Assembly (NCBI GenBank): GCA_019117265.1
Contig: DXAB01000075.1
Span: 1 to 36,689, forward strand
Source of the DNA: Candidatus Olsenella pullicola
Lineage (GTDB): Bacteria > Actinomycetota > Coriobacteriia > Coriobacteriales > Atopobiaceae
Direction: 5' to 3'
Length of the DNA: 36,689 nt
The position numbers and the translations under genes were made by a program. Under the pieces are notes generated by a model. That model was given only the letters and a program-made list of their open reading frames with translations, was not told where the DNA came from and did no database searches. This document shows positions 1 through 9,210 of the stretch, piece by piece; position 1 is the first letter of the stretch; every line of letters begins with the position of its first letter.

Positions 1-76
1 GGAAGAACGAAGAATATTTCGACAAAAGAACAGAAACAGGAATATGTCACGGGCAAATTCGATGTTGGGCTTAAGA

Positions 77-102
77 TTTACCCTGTCACCTTTGTCATCA
101 CC
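77..102 (-). repeat. Dispersed 3'-end repeat, copy 1 (GGTGATGACAAAGGTGACAGGGTAAA on minus strand)
   Basis: Exact 26-nt match, in reverse complement, to 28917-28942; lies downstream of the minus-strand YibE/F gene. Confidence 0.85.
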
Positions 103-202
103 TCCGTCGGCCCCTGTCATCGCCCCTGCCGTCGCGGTTGGCCCCGCCGCCTCCATCGACCTTGTCGCATCTCGGGGGAGACCCGAGAATCCGATGATTG
201 CT

Positions 203-1342
203 TCACCGACGCCCGAGTGCCCAGGCGGAAAAACCGGAGGCCAGCGGCACGGAGAGAATGACCGCCAGGCTGCCCACCAGGCTCTGGAAGACCTCGAGCG
301 TGAGGTAGTCAGAGTTGAGCAGCTGAAACGGCGCCGTCCCGTACGTAAGCAGCGAGAGCAGCGTGGTAATGGCGCCGCCGGCAAACGCCAGGATGAGCGT
401 CGTGCACATGGTGCCCGTCATGTCCTGGCCCATCTCCATCCCCGCATGGAAGAGCTCGCGCTGCGTGATGGTCGGGTGCACCTGCCGCATCTCAAAGAGG
501 GCTGAGGTGATGCCCATGGTCATGTCAAGCACCGCTCCCAAAGAGGCAATGAGCACGCAGGTAAAGAGCACGTCGCTCACCTCAAATCCCGCCCGCTGGC
601 GCAGGAAGATGAGCTCCTCGGCGGCGTCCATGTTGTATCCGCCCGCATGCAGGACGGTCGAGAAGATCGCGTAGAACACAGCCGCAACCACAACGCCGCA
701 CATGCTCGAGAGAATTGAGACGCGCGTCTTGGCGCTCCAGCCGTTGAGCAGCGTCATGGAGCTCACCGTGATGGCCAGCACCACGCCCACCGTCACCGGA
801 ATGACCGGGTAGCCGTGATAGAAGGCGGGCAGCAGGAAGCATGCGATGAGAAAGATCGCAAACGCGAGGCCAATCAGGCTCCGCAGCCCCTTCATGCGAC
901 CGACGCCAATCATGAGCAGGGCAAATACCGCGAGAAGCCCCAGGAGCCCCGTGCTCCTGTCGTAGTTGTAGATGCTGTAGTACGGCTCGAGGCCCTCCTG
1001 CATCTCAAGGCGAATGATGACGCCCGTGCCCGCCTCGCAGATGATGTTGTGCGTGTCGCTGACCTCGTTGTGAACCTGAAGCTCCTGCCCGGCAAGCTCC
1101 CCGTCGTTGACGCGCACGCGCAGCTCCTGGGAGCCCCAGTACCTGCTCTCGTCGTACGGCGTGGGCTCAAGGTCCTCCGAGATCACCTCGAGCACGGTGC
1201 CGCTGGGGTACGTGATGCCCGACGTGTCCAGCGAGGCGTAGTCGATGGGGTTTGACCGCCCCCACACGAGTACCCCGACAACGGTCGCAACGATGGCGAG
1301 AAGGACCACAAGGTCCGACCTCTCAAACGGGAGCTTCTTCAT
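203..1342 (-). CDS. YibE/F family multi-pass membrane protein
   Basis: ORF 203..1435 trimmed to the internal ATG MKKLPFERSDLVV; N-terminal TM, extracytoplasmic domain, then several TM helices with YibE/F-like sequence (GAVLDMTMGITSALFEM, HAGMEMGQDMTGTM). Confidence 0.85.
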   Translation of the reverse strand: MKKLPFERSDLVVLLAIVATVVGVLVWGRSNPIDYASLDTSGITYPSGTVLEVISEDLEPTPYDESRYWGSQELRVRVNDGELAGQELQVHNEVSDTHNIICEAGTGVIIRLEMQEGLEPYYSIYNYDRSTGLLGLLAVFALLMIGVGRMKGLRSLIGLAFAIFLIACFLLPAFYHGYPVIPVTVGVVLAITVSSMTLLNGWSAKTRVSILSSMCGVVVAAVFYAIFSTVLHAGGYNMDAAEELIFLRQRAGFEVSDVLFTCVLIASLGAVLDMTMGITSALFEMRQVHPTITQRELFHAGMEMGQDMTGTMCTTLILAFAGGAITTLLSLLTYGTAPFQLLNSDYLTLEVFQSLVGSLAVILSVPLASGFSAWALGRR

Positions 1343-1383
1343 GGGTCTTGTCGCTCTTTCTCCTGGGTTCTCATGCAGCGTTC

Positions 1384-1411
1384 GGCCCCGCAGCGCAGAG
1401 GCTGCGGGGCC
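1384..1411. terminator. GC-rich hairpin between metallophosphoesterase and YibE/F genes (terminator-like, no clear T-tract)
   Basis: GGCCCCGCAGC - gcagag - GCTGCGGGGCC perfect 11-bp stem. Confidence 0.4.
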
Positions 1412-1449
1412 GGGCGGGACCGGACGAGCCGGCAAGGGAGGAATCTGGC

Positions 1450-3216
1450 TTACTTGACGTTCAGGCCGTACCAGGCAATGCCTTCCTTCTGCCAGCCGAG
1501 CTCCTCAAGCGCGTCGTACTCAAGGGTGTCGGCGGTGTAGAGGTGCGTCGCGGTGTCCTCGTACGGGTTGAAGAGGCGGTAGAGCGGGGTTGCGTTCTCG
1601 TCGTTCTTGTCGGCGGAGTGCCAGGCCACGCCCTCCTTCTGCCAGCCGAGGGCCTCGAGCTTGTCGCTCTCCTCAACGCTCATGGTGTAGTGGTGGTCGT
1701 CGGCGTAGGGATTGAAGAGACGGTAGACCTCGGCGCCCTCGGTCGGGGCAACCCAGGCCTCGCCCTCGACGGTCCAGCCGATCTCGGCAAGGCTGTCCTT
1801 CTCGTCAACGCTGGCCGTGTAGAGGTGCTCGGCGGTGTACTGGTTGTAGAGACGGTACATGACCTCGCTCTCGGCGGGCTCCTCGGCGCGCTCGATGGTC
1901 ACCTGGTCGAGGATGTCGTCCTCGGTCACCTGCGCGTCATCGGTGTAGTAAGTGGTGAAGGTGATGGAGTCCTCGGTCACCGTGGCGATGGACATGTTCT
2001 GGCGCTGGGACTGGTCCTGAACCGCGGAGAAGGTGTTCTGCGCGAGGTTCTGAATCTCGTAGTACTTGGAGCCGGAGGCCGAGTTGGCGGTGATGTAGAG
2101 GACCTCGCCGCTCTCGGGGTTGGTCAGCGTGTCCTGGACCTCGTCGGTGATGTTGGGCGTGGTGCCGTCCATCAGATACGTGCGGGTGTACACGTGGTCG
2201 TGACCCATGAGCACGGCGTCAATGCCAAGCTGCGAGAAGACCACGGGCAGCTCGGAGCGGCGCTGGAGGATGTCGCTATCAGCGGTGTGGTCGGCCACGG
2301 AGTAGACCGAGTGGTGGAAGGTGACGATCTTCCAGTTGGCATCCGGGTTCTGCGCGATGGCGTCCATCATGAAGGCGCGGTGCTCGGAGGTGCTCATGTT
2401 GTTGGAGTTGAGCGACATGAACAGCACTCCGTTGTAGGTGTACCAGTAGTCGCCGGAGGCGTCGCCCGCGTTCTCGGTGGCGCCGAGCTCGGAGACGTTG
2501 GGCATGTTGTAGTTATAGGTGTAGTGCTGGTTGTCGTTGTAGGTGTCGTGGTTGCCCATGTTGGTGGCAAGCGTGATGCTGTGGAGCACCTCGGGGGCAA
2601 AGAAGCCCTCGTACTCCTCCTCGATGGTCTCGACGTCACGCGTGTTGACCTGGTCGCCCAGGCTGATCATGAAGTCGGTCTCGGGGAAGGCCTTGGTCAT
2701 GGTGTCAAGGGTGTTGGTCCAGCCCTTGGTGTCGGAGGCAACGTCGCCGCTGGCGCCAATCTGAGGGTCGCCGGCAAACATGAACGAGAAGGACTCGCCG
2801 TCGCCGAGGTTGCCCGTGGAGAACTCGTAGGTCTCGGACCAGCAGTCATCGTTGCCCACGCGGTAGATGTAGTCGGTGTTGGCCTGAAGCTTGTCGACGG
2901 TGGCCTTGAAGGAGTTCAGGCCGTCAAGCTCGGAGCCGTCGACCTCGGCGGTCGCGGACGTGACGCCCTCGGTGGGGAAGGCAGACTCGGCGGTCCAGTT
3001 GGCGGGCTTCACGGCAACCTGAACCACGGCGTCCTCGGCGGTGGTGCCCAGCCAGTTGAAGTTACGTTGAGTCTCGGTGGCGCCGATCTCAAGAGAGACG
3101 CGCTCGACCGAGTCGGCCTCGGCGGCGCTTGCCTTCACGGCGGGGGCCGCCACGGCAACGCCCGCTGCGAGCATGATCGCGCATGCCGCGCTCAGCCATC
3201 GTTTGCTGTTCTTCAT
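1450..3216 (-). CDS. Secreted purple-acid-phosphatase-like metallophosphoesterase with three C-terminal DUF5648-like repeats
   Basis: Signal peptide MKNSKRWLSAACAIMLAAGVAVAAPAVKASA; metallophosphatase motifs GDPQ, GDQVN, GNHD, HHSVYS, GHDHVYTR; three C-terminal YRL(Y/F)N.Y...HLYT....E...L...GW..EG.AW units. Confidence 0.9.
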   Translation of the reverse strand: MKNSKRWLSAACAIMLAAGVAVAAPAVKASAAEADSVERVSLEIGATETQRNFNWLGTTAEDAVVQVAVKPANWTAESAFPTEGVTSATAEVDGSELDGLNSFKATVDKLQANTDYIYRVGNDDCWSETYEFSTGNLGDGESFSFMFAGDPQIGASGDVASDTKGWTNTLDTMTKAFPETDFMISLGDQVNTRDVETIEEEYEGFFAPEVLHSITLATNMGNHDTYNDNQHYTYNYNMPNVSELGATENAGDASGDYWYTYNGVLFMSLNSNNMSTSEHRAFMMDAIAQNPDANWKIVTFHHSVYSVADHTADSDILQRRSELPVVFSQLGIDAVLMGHDHVYTRTYLMDGTTPNITDEVQDTLTNPESGEVLYITANSASGSKYYEIQNLAQNTFSAVQDQSQRQNMSIATVTEDSITFTTYYTDDAQVTEDDILDQVTIERAEEPAESEVMYRLYNQYTAEHLYTASVDEKDSLAEIGWTVEGEAWVAPTEGAEVYRLFNPYADDHHYTMSVEESDKLEALGWQKEGVAWHSADKNDENATPLYRLFNPYEDTATHLYTADTLEYDALEELGWQKEGIAWYGLNVK

Positions 3217-3371
3217 CTTGCTCCCCTCTTATGGGTACCGGTTGTGACCCCGCACGATTCTCACGGAGCCGTTCTTGGTAGTTATAGGAGGGGAGTTGAC
3301 GCGCTTGCGTAAGCCGTTGCGACACGCTGCGGTAAGCAATCGTAAGCTGGCGGTAAGCAAGCTGAACGCGC

Positions 3372-3438
3372 GATGATGACAGAGGTGCCTGTCACCATTG
3401 TCATCATGACAATGGTGACAGGCACCTCTGTCATCATC
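3372..3438. repeat. Perfect 32-bp inverted repeat (3-nt loop), related to the dispersed 3'-end repeat
   Basis: GATGATGACAGAGGTGCCTGTCACCATTGTCA - tca - TGACAATGGTGACAGGCACCTCTGTCATCATC; each arm carries GGTGACAGG and TGTCATCAT blocks. Confidence 0.9.
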
Positions 3439-3462
3439 AGGCACCCTTGTCAGGTTCCGGCG

Positions 3463-5613
3463 CTACCTGTGCGTGGCGATTCTCATGGCAACGTCGTGTG
3501 CGATGCGCTCGAGGTCGTCGTTGAGGGCGGGCAGCTCGGCCGTAACCCCACGGCGGCGCAGTGCGCGGGCGAGCAGCCAGTCGGTGACGCCGGGGTTCTT
3601 GGGCAGAATCGGCCCGTGCAGGTACGTGCCCACCACGCCTTCGTGCAGCACGCCCTCGCCGCCGTCCTCGCCGTTGTTGCCAGTGCCGTGAACGAGCGCG
3701 CGCCCCAGGGGCTTCTCGCCAGCGCCAAGGAGCGTCCTTCCCGCGTGGTTCTCAAAGCCCACGATTGGTGCGTCGCACACGGGAGACTCTATCGCCACGT
3801 TGCCAATGAGGCGGGTGGCGCCCGCGGTGGTCTCTATGTCAAGGACGTGCAGGCCCTCCACGCGCTCGTCGCCCATCATGTAGTAGTGGCCGAGCAGCTG
3901 GTAGCCGCCGCAGATGGCGAGAAGGACGCCGCCGGCCTCCACGTATGCGGCGAGCTTCTCGCGCTGGCCCTGGAGCTCGTGGCACACGGCCAGCTGGTCG
4001 CGGTCCGCGCCGCCGCCCAGAAGCACCACGTCCGCGTCGGAGAGGTCGAGCTCCTGGCCCATGAGGACCTGGTCAACACGGCAGGGGATGCCGCGCCACT
4101 CGCAGCGCTTGGAGAGTGAGGCGATGTTGCCGCCGTCTCCGTAGAGGTTGAGCGCGTCCGGGTAGAGGTGCACGATGCGCAGAGGGCGGTCCAGCGCCAC
4201 GGGCGTAGGTGCCGCGTGCTCAACCATTGATACGGCCTCAGACGTGACGGTTAGTGCCGGCGCGTGCCAGGATTGCTCGAGCCGGCCGAGCTCCGCCACC
4301 ACGGGCGGAAAGGCGGTGTAGTTGGCGATCACGTGGAGCCTCTCGCCCGCGCCAACAAAGCGCAGGGCGTCTTCCACGCCGTCGATGAGCTCGATGGGGG
4401 CGCCAAGCTCCGCGTACTTCACGCGCACCGCCATGTCCTCGCGGCGCGTGCCCCCCACAAAGACGCAGCGCAGGTCGGAGAGATCGTGCAGGCGCTCGAG
4501 GTCGATGTCCCAGATCCAGGAGACGTCGTGGCCGTCCGCGTCGTTGTCATTGAGGAAGAGGGCAACATAGTGGCCGTCCTCGGCGCGCACCTGGGCGATC
4601 ATGCGGTTGAAGCCGGTGGGGTTCTTCGCGAGGTTGCTCACGACGGAGTAGCCACCATCGAGCTGGTAGGTCTTCCCGCGGCCGCTCGCGGGCTCGTAGG
4701 CGTCGAGCACCTCCTGGAAGCGCGAGACGCTCCCGCCGCCAAGCACGCAGGCAACAAGCGCCGCCATGACGTTATAGACCATGTAGAGGCCGTTGTAGCG
4801 CGTGGTCACGTGGTGGCGCACGGGCTTCTCGCCGCGACGGTCCTCGACGTCAAACTCGTACCCGCCGCAGGTCAGGCTCACGTTCACGGCGGCAAACGCC
4901 AGCTCGGGGCGCCGCCACCCGCACTTCGGGCAGCGGTACTTGCCCAGCTGCCCGTAGTGGACGTACTCGTAGTCGAGCGGGGCGTTGCACTTGGCGCAGA
5001 AGCGGCTGTCGGAGATGCGATCTGCCTCAAGGCCCGTGGGCTCGTCGATGCCAAACGGAACGCCCGCGTTGTCCACGCGCGCCGCAATGGAGGCGCAGAG
5101 CGGGTCGTCCGCGTTGTAGGCAATCGCCGTCTGGGGGGAGCGACGCAGTGCCTCGGCGATCACGTCCTGCGTGTGGTCGATCTCTCCGTAGCGGTCCAGC
5201 TGGTCGCGGAACAGGTTGAGAAGGACGAGCGCCCGCGGCCGCAGACGGGGCAGCACGCGCACGGTGTAGAGCTCGTCGCACTCAAAGCAGCCCACGCGCG
5301 GCCGCTCGGAGCGAGCCCCCACGAGCGCCGCCGCAATACCGGACTCCATGTTGTTCCCGGCGCGGTTGCACACGACCCTCTCGCCGCGCGAGCCCAGGGC
5401 GTCCGCGGCAAGGCCGGTCGTGGTGGTCTTGCCGTTGGTGCCCGTCACCACCACGGAGCGCTCCAGCGCGTCGCCTAGCGCGCCGATGATGCCGGGGTCG
5501 AGCCGCAGCGCAACGGCTCCGGGGGCGTTGCCGCCGCCTCGATGGAGCAGGCGGGTGGTGCCCCACCGAGCGGCGTCGGCGGCCAGGCATGCGATTCTCG
5601 CACGGGGATTCAT
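3463..5613 (-). CDS. Fused lipid II isoglutaminyl synthase: MurT-like ligase domain + GatD-like glutamine amidotransferase domain
   Basis: N-terminal Mur ligase P-loop VVTGTNGKTTTT, Cys4 zinc-ribbon FCAKC...YRCPKC, MurT/DUF1727-like KNPTGFN and LNDNDADGHDVSWIWD; C-terminal CobB/CobQ-type amidotransferase with LLAICGGYQLLGHYY (Cys) and GTYLHGPILPKNP (His). AGAAGGAG ribosome binding site precedes the ATG of MNPRAR. Confidence 0.9.
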   Translation of the reverse strand: MNPRARIACLAADAARWGTTRLLHRGGGNAPGAVALRLDPGIIGALGDALERSVVVTGTNGKTTTTGLAADALGSRGERVVCNRAGNNMESGIAAALVGARSERPRVGCFECDELYTVRVLPRLRPRALVLLNLFRDQLDRYGEIDHTQDVIAEALRRSPQTAIAYNADDPLCASIAARVDNAGVPFGIDEPTGLEADRISDSRFCAKCNAPLDYEYVHYGQLGKYRCPKCGWRRPELAFAAVNVSLTCGGYEFDVEDRRGEKPVRHHVTTRYNGLYMVYNVMAALVACVLGGGSVSRFQEVLDAYEPASGRGKTYQLDGGYSVVSNLAKNPTGFNRMIAQVRAEDGHYVALFLNDNDADGHDVSWIWDIDLERLHDLSDLRCVFVGGTRREDMAVRVKYAELGAPIELIDGVEDALRFVGAGERLHVIANYTAFPPVVAELGRLEQSWHAPALTVTSEAVSMVEHAAPTPVALDRPLRIVHLYPDALNLYGDGGNIASLSKRCEWRGIPCRVDQVLMGQELDLSDADVVLLGGGADRDQLAVCHELQGQREKLAAYVEAGGVLLAICGGYQLLGHYYMMGDERVEGLHVLDIETTAGATRLIGNVAIESPVCDAPIVGFENHAGRTLLGAGEKPLGRALVHGTGNNGEDGGEGVLHEGVVGTYLHGPILPKNPGVTDWLLARALRRRGVTAELPALNDDLERIAHDVAMRIATHR

Positions 5614-5859
5614 GTGGAGCTCCTTCTGCGCGTGATCTCTCACGCAATACTAGCATTCCGGGATGGGGCGGCCCGCGCACCGCCGGAGCGCGCCCATGCC
5701 GCCGCGGCCCCCTCTCCATAACTCTGCTAGTATCTTTTCTGTCGTGCTCGCGGGGATGCTTCTTTTGGAGTGCTTTCCACCGGGATCCCGCAGGTCGCGG
5801 GCGCGTCATGCCCCCGCCCGGGCATTCAGAAAAGCCCTCCAAGGAGAAAAGAGAACCGC

Positions 5860-6486
5860 ATGTCAAGGCAGTCAGGAACCACCCAGATCTCTCCCGCCGC
5901 AAGCGAGGAGCACGCCCGTAGGATCGCCCGCACCGGCATGGTCGCAGCCGCCTACGCCGCCCTCACCCTCGTTGCCCTTCTCTTCCTGGGAAGCCTTGCC
6001 TGGGGCCCCGTGCAGTTCCGCGTCTCCGAGGCTCTCTGCGTCCTCGCGCTCTTTACCGCAGACGCCGTCCCCGGCCTCGCCCTTGGCTGCGCCATCGCCA
6101 ACATCGCCAACATCGTGCTCTCCGGCACCGGCATGCTCGGCATGCTCGACGTCGTGTTTGGCACGCTTGCCACCGCGCTCGGAGCGTGGTTCACCTGGAG
6201 GAACCGCCGTCGCCCCGCCCTGGCGCTGCTTGGCCCCGTGATCGCAAACGCGCTCATCGTGCCCGCCTACCTGCCCCTCCTTCTTCAGGGCATCGGCTTC
6301 TACACCATCCCGTTCACCAACATCGCTCTCGATGGAGCGTATCCCGCCATGTACGTCTTTGGCCTGCTCGCAACCGGAATCGGCGAGGCCGCGGTGATGT
6401 ACGCGCTCGGGCTTCCTCTTGCCCGCGCGCTCTCCCGCACGTCTCTCCCCAAGAGCCTCGGCGCCAAAGAGGGCCCGGAGAGGTAG
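5860..6486 (+). CDS. queT: QueT-family (DUF988) transporter, putative queuosine-precursor S component
   Basis: Six-TM small membrane protein with WGPVQFRVSEALCVLALFT and GCAIANI motifs; RBS AAGGAG upstream of ATG 5860. Confidence 0.8.
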   Translation: MSRQSGTTQISPAASEEHARRIARTGMVAAAYAALTLVALLFLGSLAWGPVQFRVSEALCVLALFTADAVPGLALGCAIANIANIVLSGTGMLGMLDVVFGTLATALGAWFTWRNRRRPALALLGPVIANALIVPAYLPLLLQGIGFYTIPFTNIALDGAYPAMYVFGLLATGIGEAAVMYALGLPLARALSRTSLPKSLGAKEGPER

Positions 6487-6494
6487 GCACCCGC

Positions 6495-7811
6495 GTGAAC
6501 CCCGTAGTCGTCATCCCCTCATACTGGGCGCAGGGCGAGAAGCCCGGCGCGCTCGGCGAGCGTGGTGTGTACGACTACACCACCCGCATCGACCGGCCCC
6601 TGCCCGAGCTTGAGAGCTGCCTCTCCTCGCTCGAGCAGGTGGGCGGCGTGCTGCGCGTCATCGTGCTCGTGGTGGCACCAAAGTCCTGCGCGGATTCCGC
6701 GCGCGCCCGCGTGAACAGCATCTGCCGCGCGCACGCGGACCTCAACCCCCTCGTCATCGGCGCTCAGGAGGCGGCCCACGTGGAGCGCGCGGTGGCCAGG
6801 ATGGCGCACCACGTTGCCGGGGAGACCGTCTCCCTGCGCGGGTACGGGGCCATCCGCAACATGGGCCTGGCCGTCGCCTCCATCCTGGGCCACGACGTCG
6901 TGGTGTTTCTCGATGACGACGAGGTGGTCCTGGACAAGGACTTCCTCATCAAGGCCGTGTGGGGACTGGGGTCGCTCACCCGCCAGAACCTACAGATACT
7001 CGTCAAGAGCGGCTTCTTTGTGGACGCGCTCGACTCCCCCTACGCGGAGCCCAGCGACCAGTGGAGCGAGAAGTACTGGACCAAGGCCGCCGAGTTCAAC
7101 AAGGTCATGGAGCGTGCCCAGACCTCGGCCAACAGGATCACCCGCAGCAACCACCTCTGCGGGGGGTGCTGCGCCCTGCACGCCGCCGCCTACACGCGCG
7201 TGCCCTTTGACCCCTACATCACGCGTGGCGAGGACCTCGACTACGTGCTCAACCTGCGCGCCAGCGGCATGGACGCCTGGTTTGACAACGAGTGGTTCGT
7301 GCGCGCGCAGCCGCCCGAGGAGCCCGCGCCCGTGCCCTCCACCTTCATGCAGGACGTCTACCGCTGGCTCTACGAGTACCGCAAGCTCGACGCCATGAAC
7401 GCGCGGCGAGACCTGCGCACCATCACTCCGGAGTCCCTCATGCCCTACCCGGCCCCCTGGCTCACGCCGGGCGTCCGCAAGCGCGTCTTCCGCACCGCCC
7501 TCAGGCGCTTCCTCGCCGGGCCAGACCGCCTTGCCTATCTTGGCGTCCTCACGAAGGGTCGCTACGAGGCGGACAAGTTTGCCAAGCTCGCGAGCACGCG
7601 GTACCTCTCGTTTGCCATGGTGTGGCCCACCATTGCCTCGGCACTCTGGGACGACCGCTTTCTCCAGGGCTCCATCCTCTCGACGGGCGAGGTGAGCGCA
7701 CCGATCTCAGGCGCCGTGCGAGCCGCGCGGCCATCGCAGGACCAGCTCGGGGACACCGGAGCCCTCCCCATGGACACCGGGGCCCTCCCCGTGGTAGGTG
7801 ATGACCAGTGA
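6495..7811 (+). CDS. Glycosyltransferase-like protein (GT-A/GT2 type) with C-terminal DTGALP repeats
   Basis: GTG start 9 nt after queT (VNPVVVIPSYW...); GT-A-like VVVFLDDDEVV; RGEDLDYVLNLRASG; same frame as ORF 6186..7811. Confidence 0.75.
   Translation: MNPVVVIPSYWAQGEKPGALGERGVYDYTTRIDRPLPELESCLSSLEQVGGVLRVIVLVVAPKSCADSARARVNSICRAHADLNPLVIGAQEAAHVERAVARMAHHVAGETVSLRGYGAIRNMGLAVASILGHDVVVFLDDDEVVLDKDFLIKAVWGLGSLTRQNLQILVKSGFFVDALDSPYAEPSDQWSEKYWTKAAEFNKVMERAQTSANRITRSNHLCGGCCALHAAAYTRVPFDPYITRGEDLDYVLNLRASGMDAWFDNEWFVRAQPPEEPAPVPSTFMQDVYRWLYEYRKLDAMNARRDLRTITPESLMPYPAPWLTPGVRKRVFRTALRRFLAGPDRLAYLGVLTKGRYEADKFAKLASTRYLSFAMVWPTIASALWDDRFLQGSILSTGEVSAPISGAVRAARPSQDQLGDTGALPMDTGALPVVGDDQ
7751..7792 (+). 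repeat. 21-bp in-frame tandem repeat x2 (DTGALPM / DTGALPV)
   Basis: ggacaccggagccctccccat followed directly by ggacaccggggccctccccgt. Confidence 0.85.
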
Positions 7812-9163
7812 TCAAGCCCACAAAGAGCCTCGCCGCGGACCTGACCACCCTTTTGCTCCTGCTCTGCGCCCTGACGCTTGCCGGGGCGCTCGCGTGGAGC
7901 GTGAGCGACGGCCTGGTGGTGACCGCCATCCTCGTGGGGTGCGGACTCGCCGCCGTCATCGTGATGAGCGGCGCGATCAGCATCACGCCCGAGGACACGC
8001 GCGCCGAGTCAACCGAGCGCACCCTGCGCGTTGCCACCAACACGCTGAGCCACCTTCGCGGCGGCCTCACCGTGGAGAACGCCCGCGCCATCTGCGCGCT
8101 GCTCCTCCCCGAGACGAGCGCCGAGGGCATTGCCATCACGGACACGCAGACGGTCCTCGCCTACGAGGGCACGCTCGAGACCCCCTTCATGCCCGGCACG
8201 CCCAACGCCAAGCCCACGCGAGAGGTGCTCGAGAGCAAGCGCATGGAGACCTTCGTCTCCGTGGACCAGGAGAGCCAGGACGTGCGGCGCTTCTCGATTG
8301 GCAACCGTCGCCCCGGCCACGCCTTTGGCATCATCGTGCCGCTGCTCGTGCAGGACCGCGCCGTGGGCGCCATCAAGCTCTACTACCGCCGCGACCTTGA
8401 CATAGATCGCACCCAGCTCGCCATTGCCGAGGGCCTGGGGACGCTGCTCTCCACGCAGCTCTCCTCCCTGGAGCTCGATCGCCAGGCGGAGCTCGCGGCG
8501 CGCGCGGAGATCAAGGCGCTCCAGGCGCAGATCAACCCGCACTTCCTCTTCAACACGCTCAACACCATCGCCTCCTTCACGCGCACCAACCCCACCAGGG
8601 CGCGCGACCTCCTCCGTGAGTTCTCCGCCTTCTACCGCAGCACGCTGGAGAGCTCGGAGAAGACGCTCATCTCGCTGTCGCAGGAGCTCGAGCAGACGAG
8701 GCGCTACCTCAAGATCGAGAAGGCCCGCTTTGGCGAGAACCGCATCGTGGAAAGCGAGCACATGGAGCCCGGGTGCGAGGACCTCCCCGTGCCGAGCTTC
8801 CTGGTTCAGCCAATCGTTGAGAACGCGGTGCGCCACGCGATGCGCGATGAGGGCGCACTTCACGTTGACGTGCAGGTTGCAACCGACGGTGATGATATTC
8901 TTATTGCTGTTGCCGACGACGGCCTTGGCATGGACAAGGACGTTGCCGATCGCCTTCTGGCCGAGGCGACCGAGCAGCGCGGGCGAAGCGGCAGCGGCTC
9001 GCGCGGCACGGGCATGGCGCTGCGCAACGTTGCCGACCGCATCGAGCGCTTCTACGGCCATGGCTCCGGCGTGGAGATCGTCTCCAAGCCGGGCGAGGGA
9101 ACGTGCGTTACGCTCAGGCTTGCCAACGCTCGCGAGAGGCTCGCGAGCGCGCCGCGGATCTAG
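7808..9163 (+). CDS. LytS-type sensor histidine kinase (2 TM, GAF-like, His_kinase, HATPase)
   Basis: GTG start overlaps the upstream stop (GTGA); LKALQAQINPHFLFNTLNTI H-box, VPSFLVQPIVENAVRHAM N-box, VADDGLGMD and GTGMALRNVADRI. Confidence 0.9.
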   Translation: MIKPTKSLAADLTTLLLLLCALTLAGALAWSVSDGLVVTAILVGCGLAAVIVMSGAISITPEDTRAESTERTLRVATNTLSHLRGGLTVENARAICALLLPETSAEGIAITDTQTVLAYEGTLETPFMPGTPNAKPTREVLESKRMETFVSVDQESQDVRRFSIGNRRPGHAFGIIVPLLVQDRAVGAIKLYYRRDLDIDRTQLAIAEGLGTLLSTQLSSLELDRQAELAARAEIKALQAQINPHFLFNTLNTIASFTRTNPTRARDLLREFSAFYRSTLESSEKTLISLSQELEQTRRYLKIEKARFGENRIVESEHMEPGCEDLPVPSFLVQPIVENAVRHAMRDEGALHVDVQVATDGDDILIAVADDGLGMDKDVADRLLAEATEQRGRSGSGSRGTGMALRNVADRIERFYGHGSGVEIVSKPGEGTCVTLRLANARERLASAPRI

Positions 9164-9210
9164 GGGAGAATGGAACGGGGTTCAGGCCCCGGAGGAACAA
9201 AGGGGTACAC

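Noticed and set aside
1252-3312. 686-aa plus-strand ORF
   Set aside because: Antisense shadow of the metallophosphoesterase gene with low-complexity composition.
4264-5478. 404-aa plus-strand ORF
   Set aside because: Antisense to the MurT domain; no domain signature.
5720-5859. preQ1 or THF riboswitch upstream of queT
   Set aside because: No match by eye to known consensus motifs; kept only as a low-interest structured-leader question.
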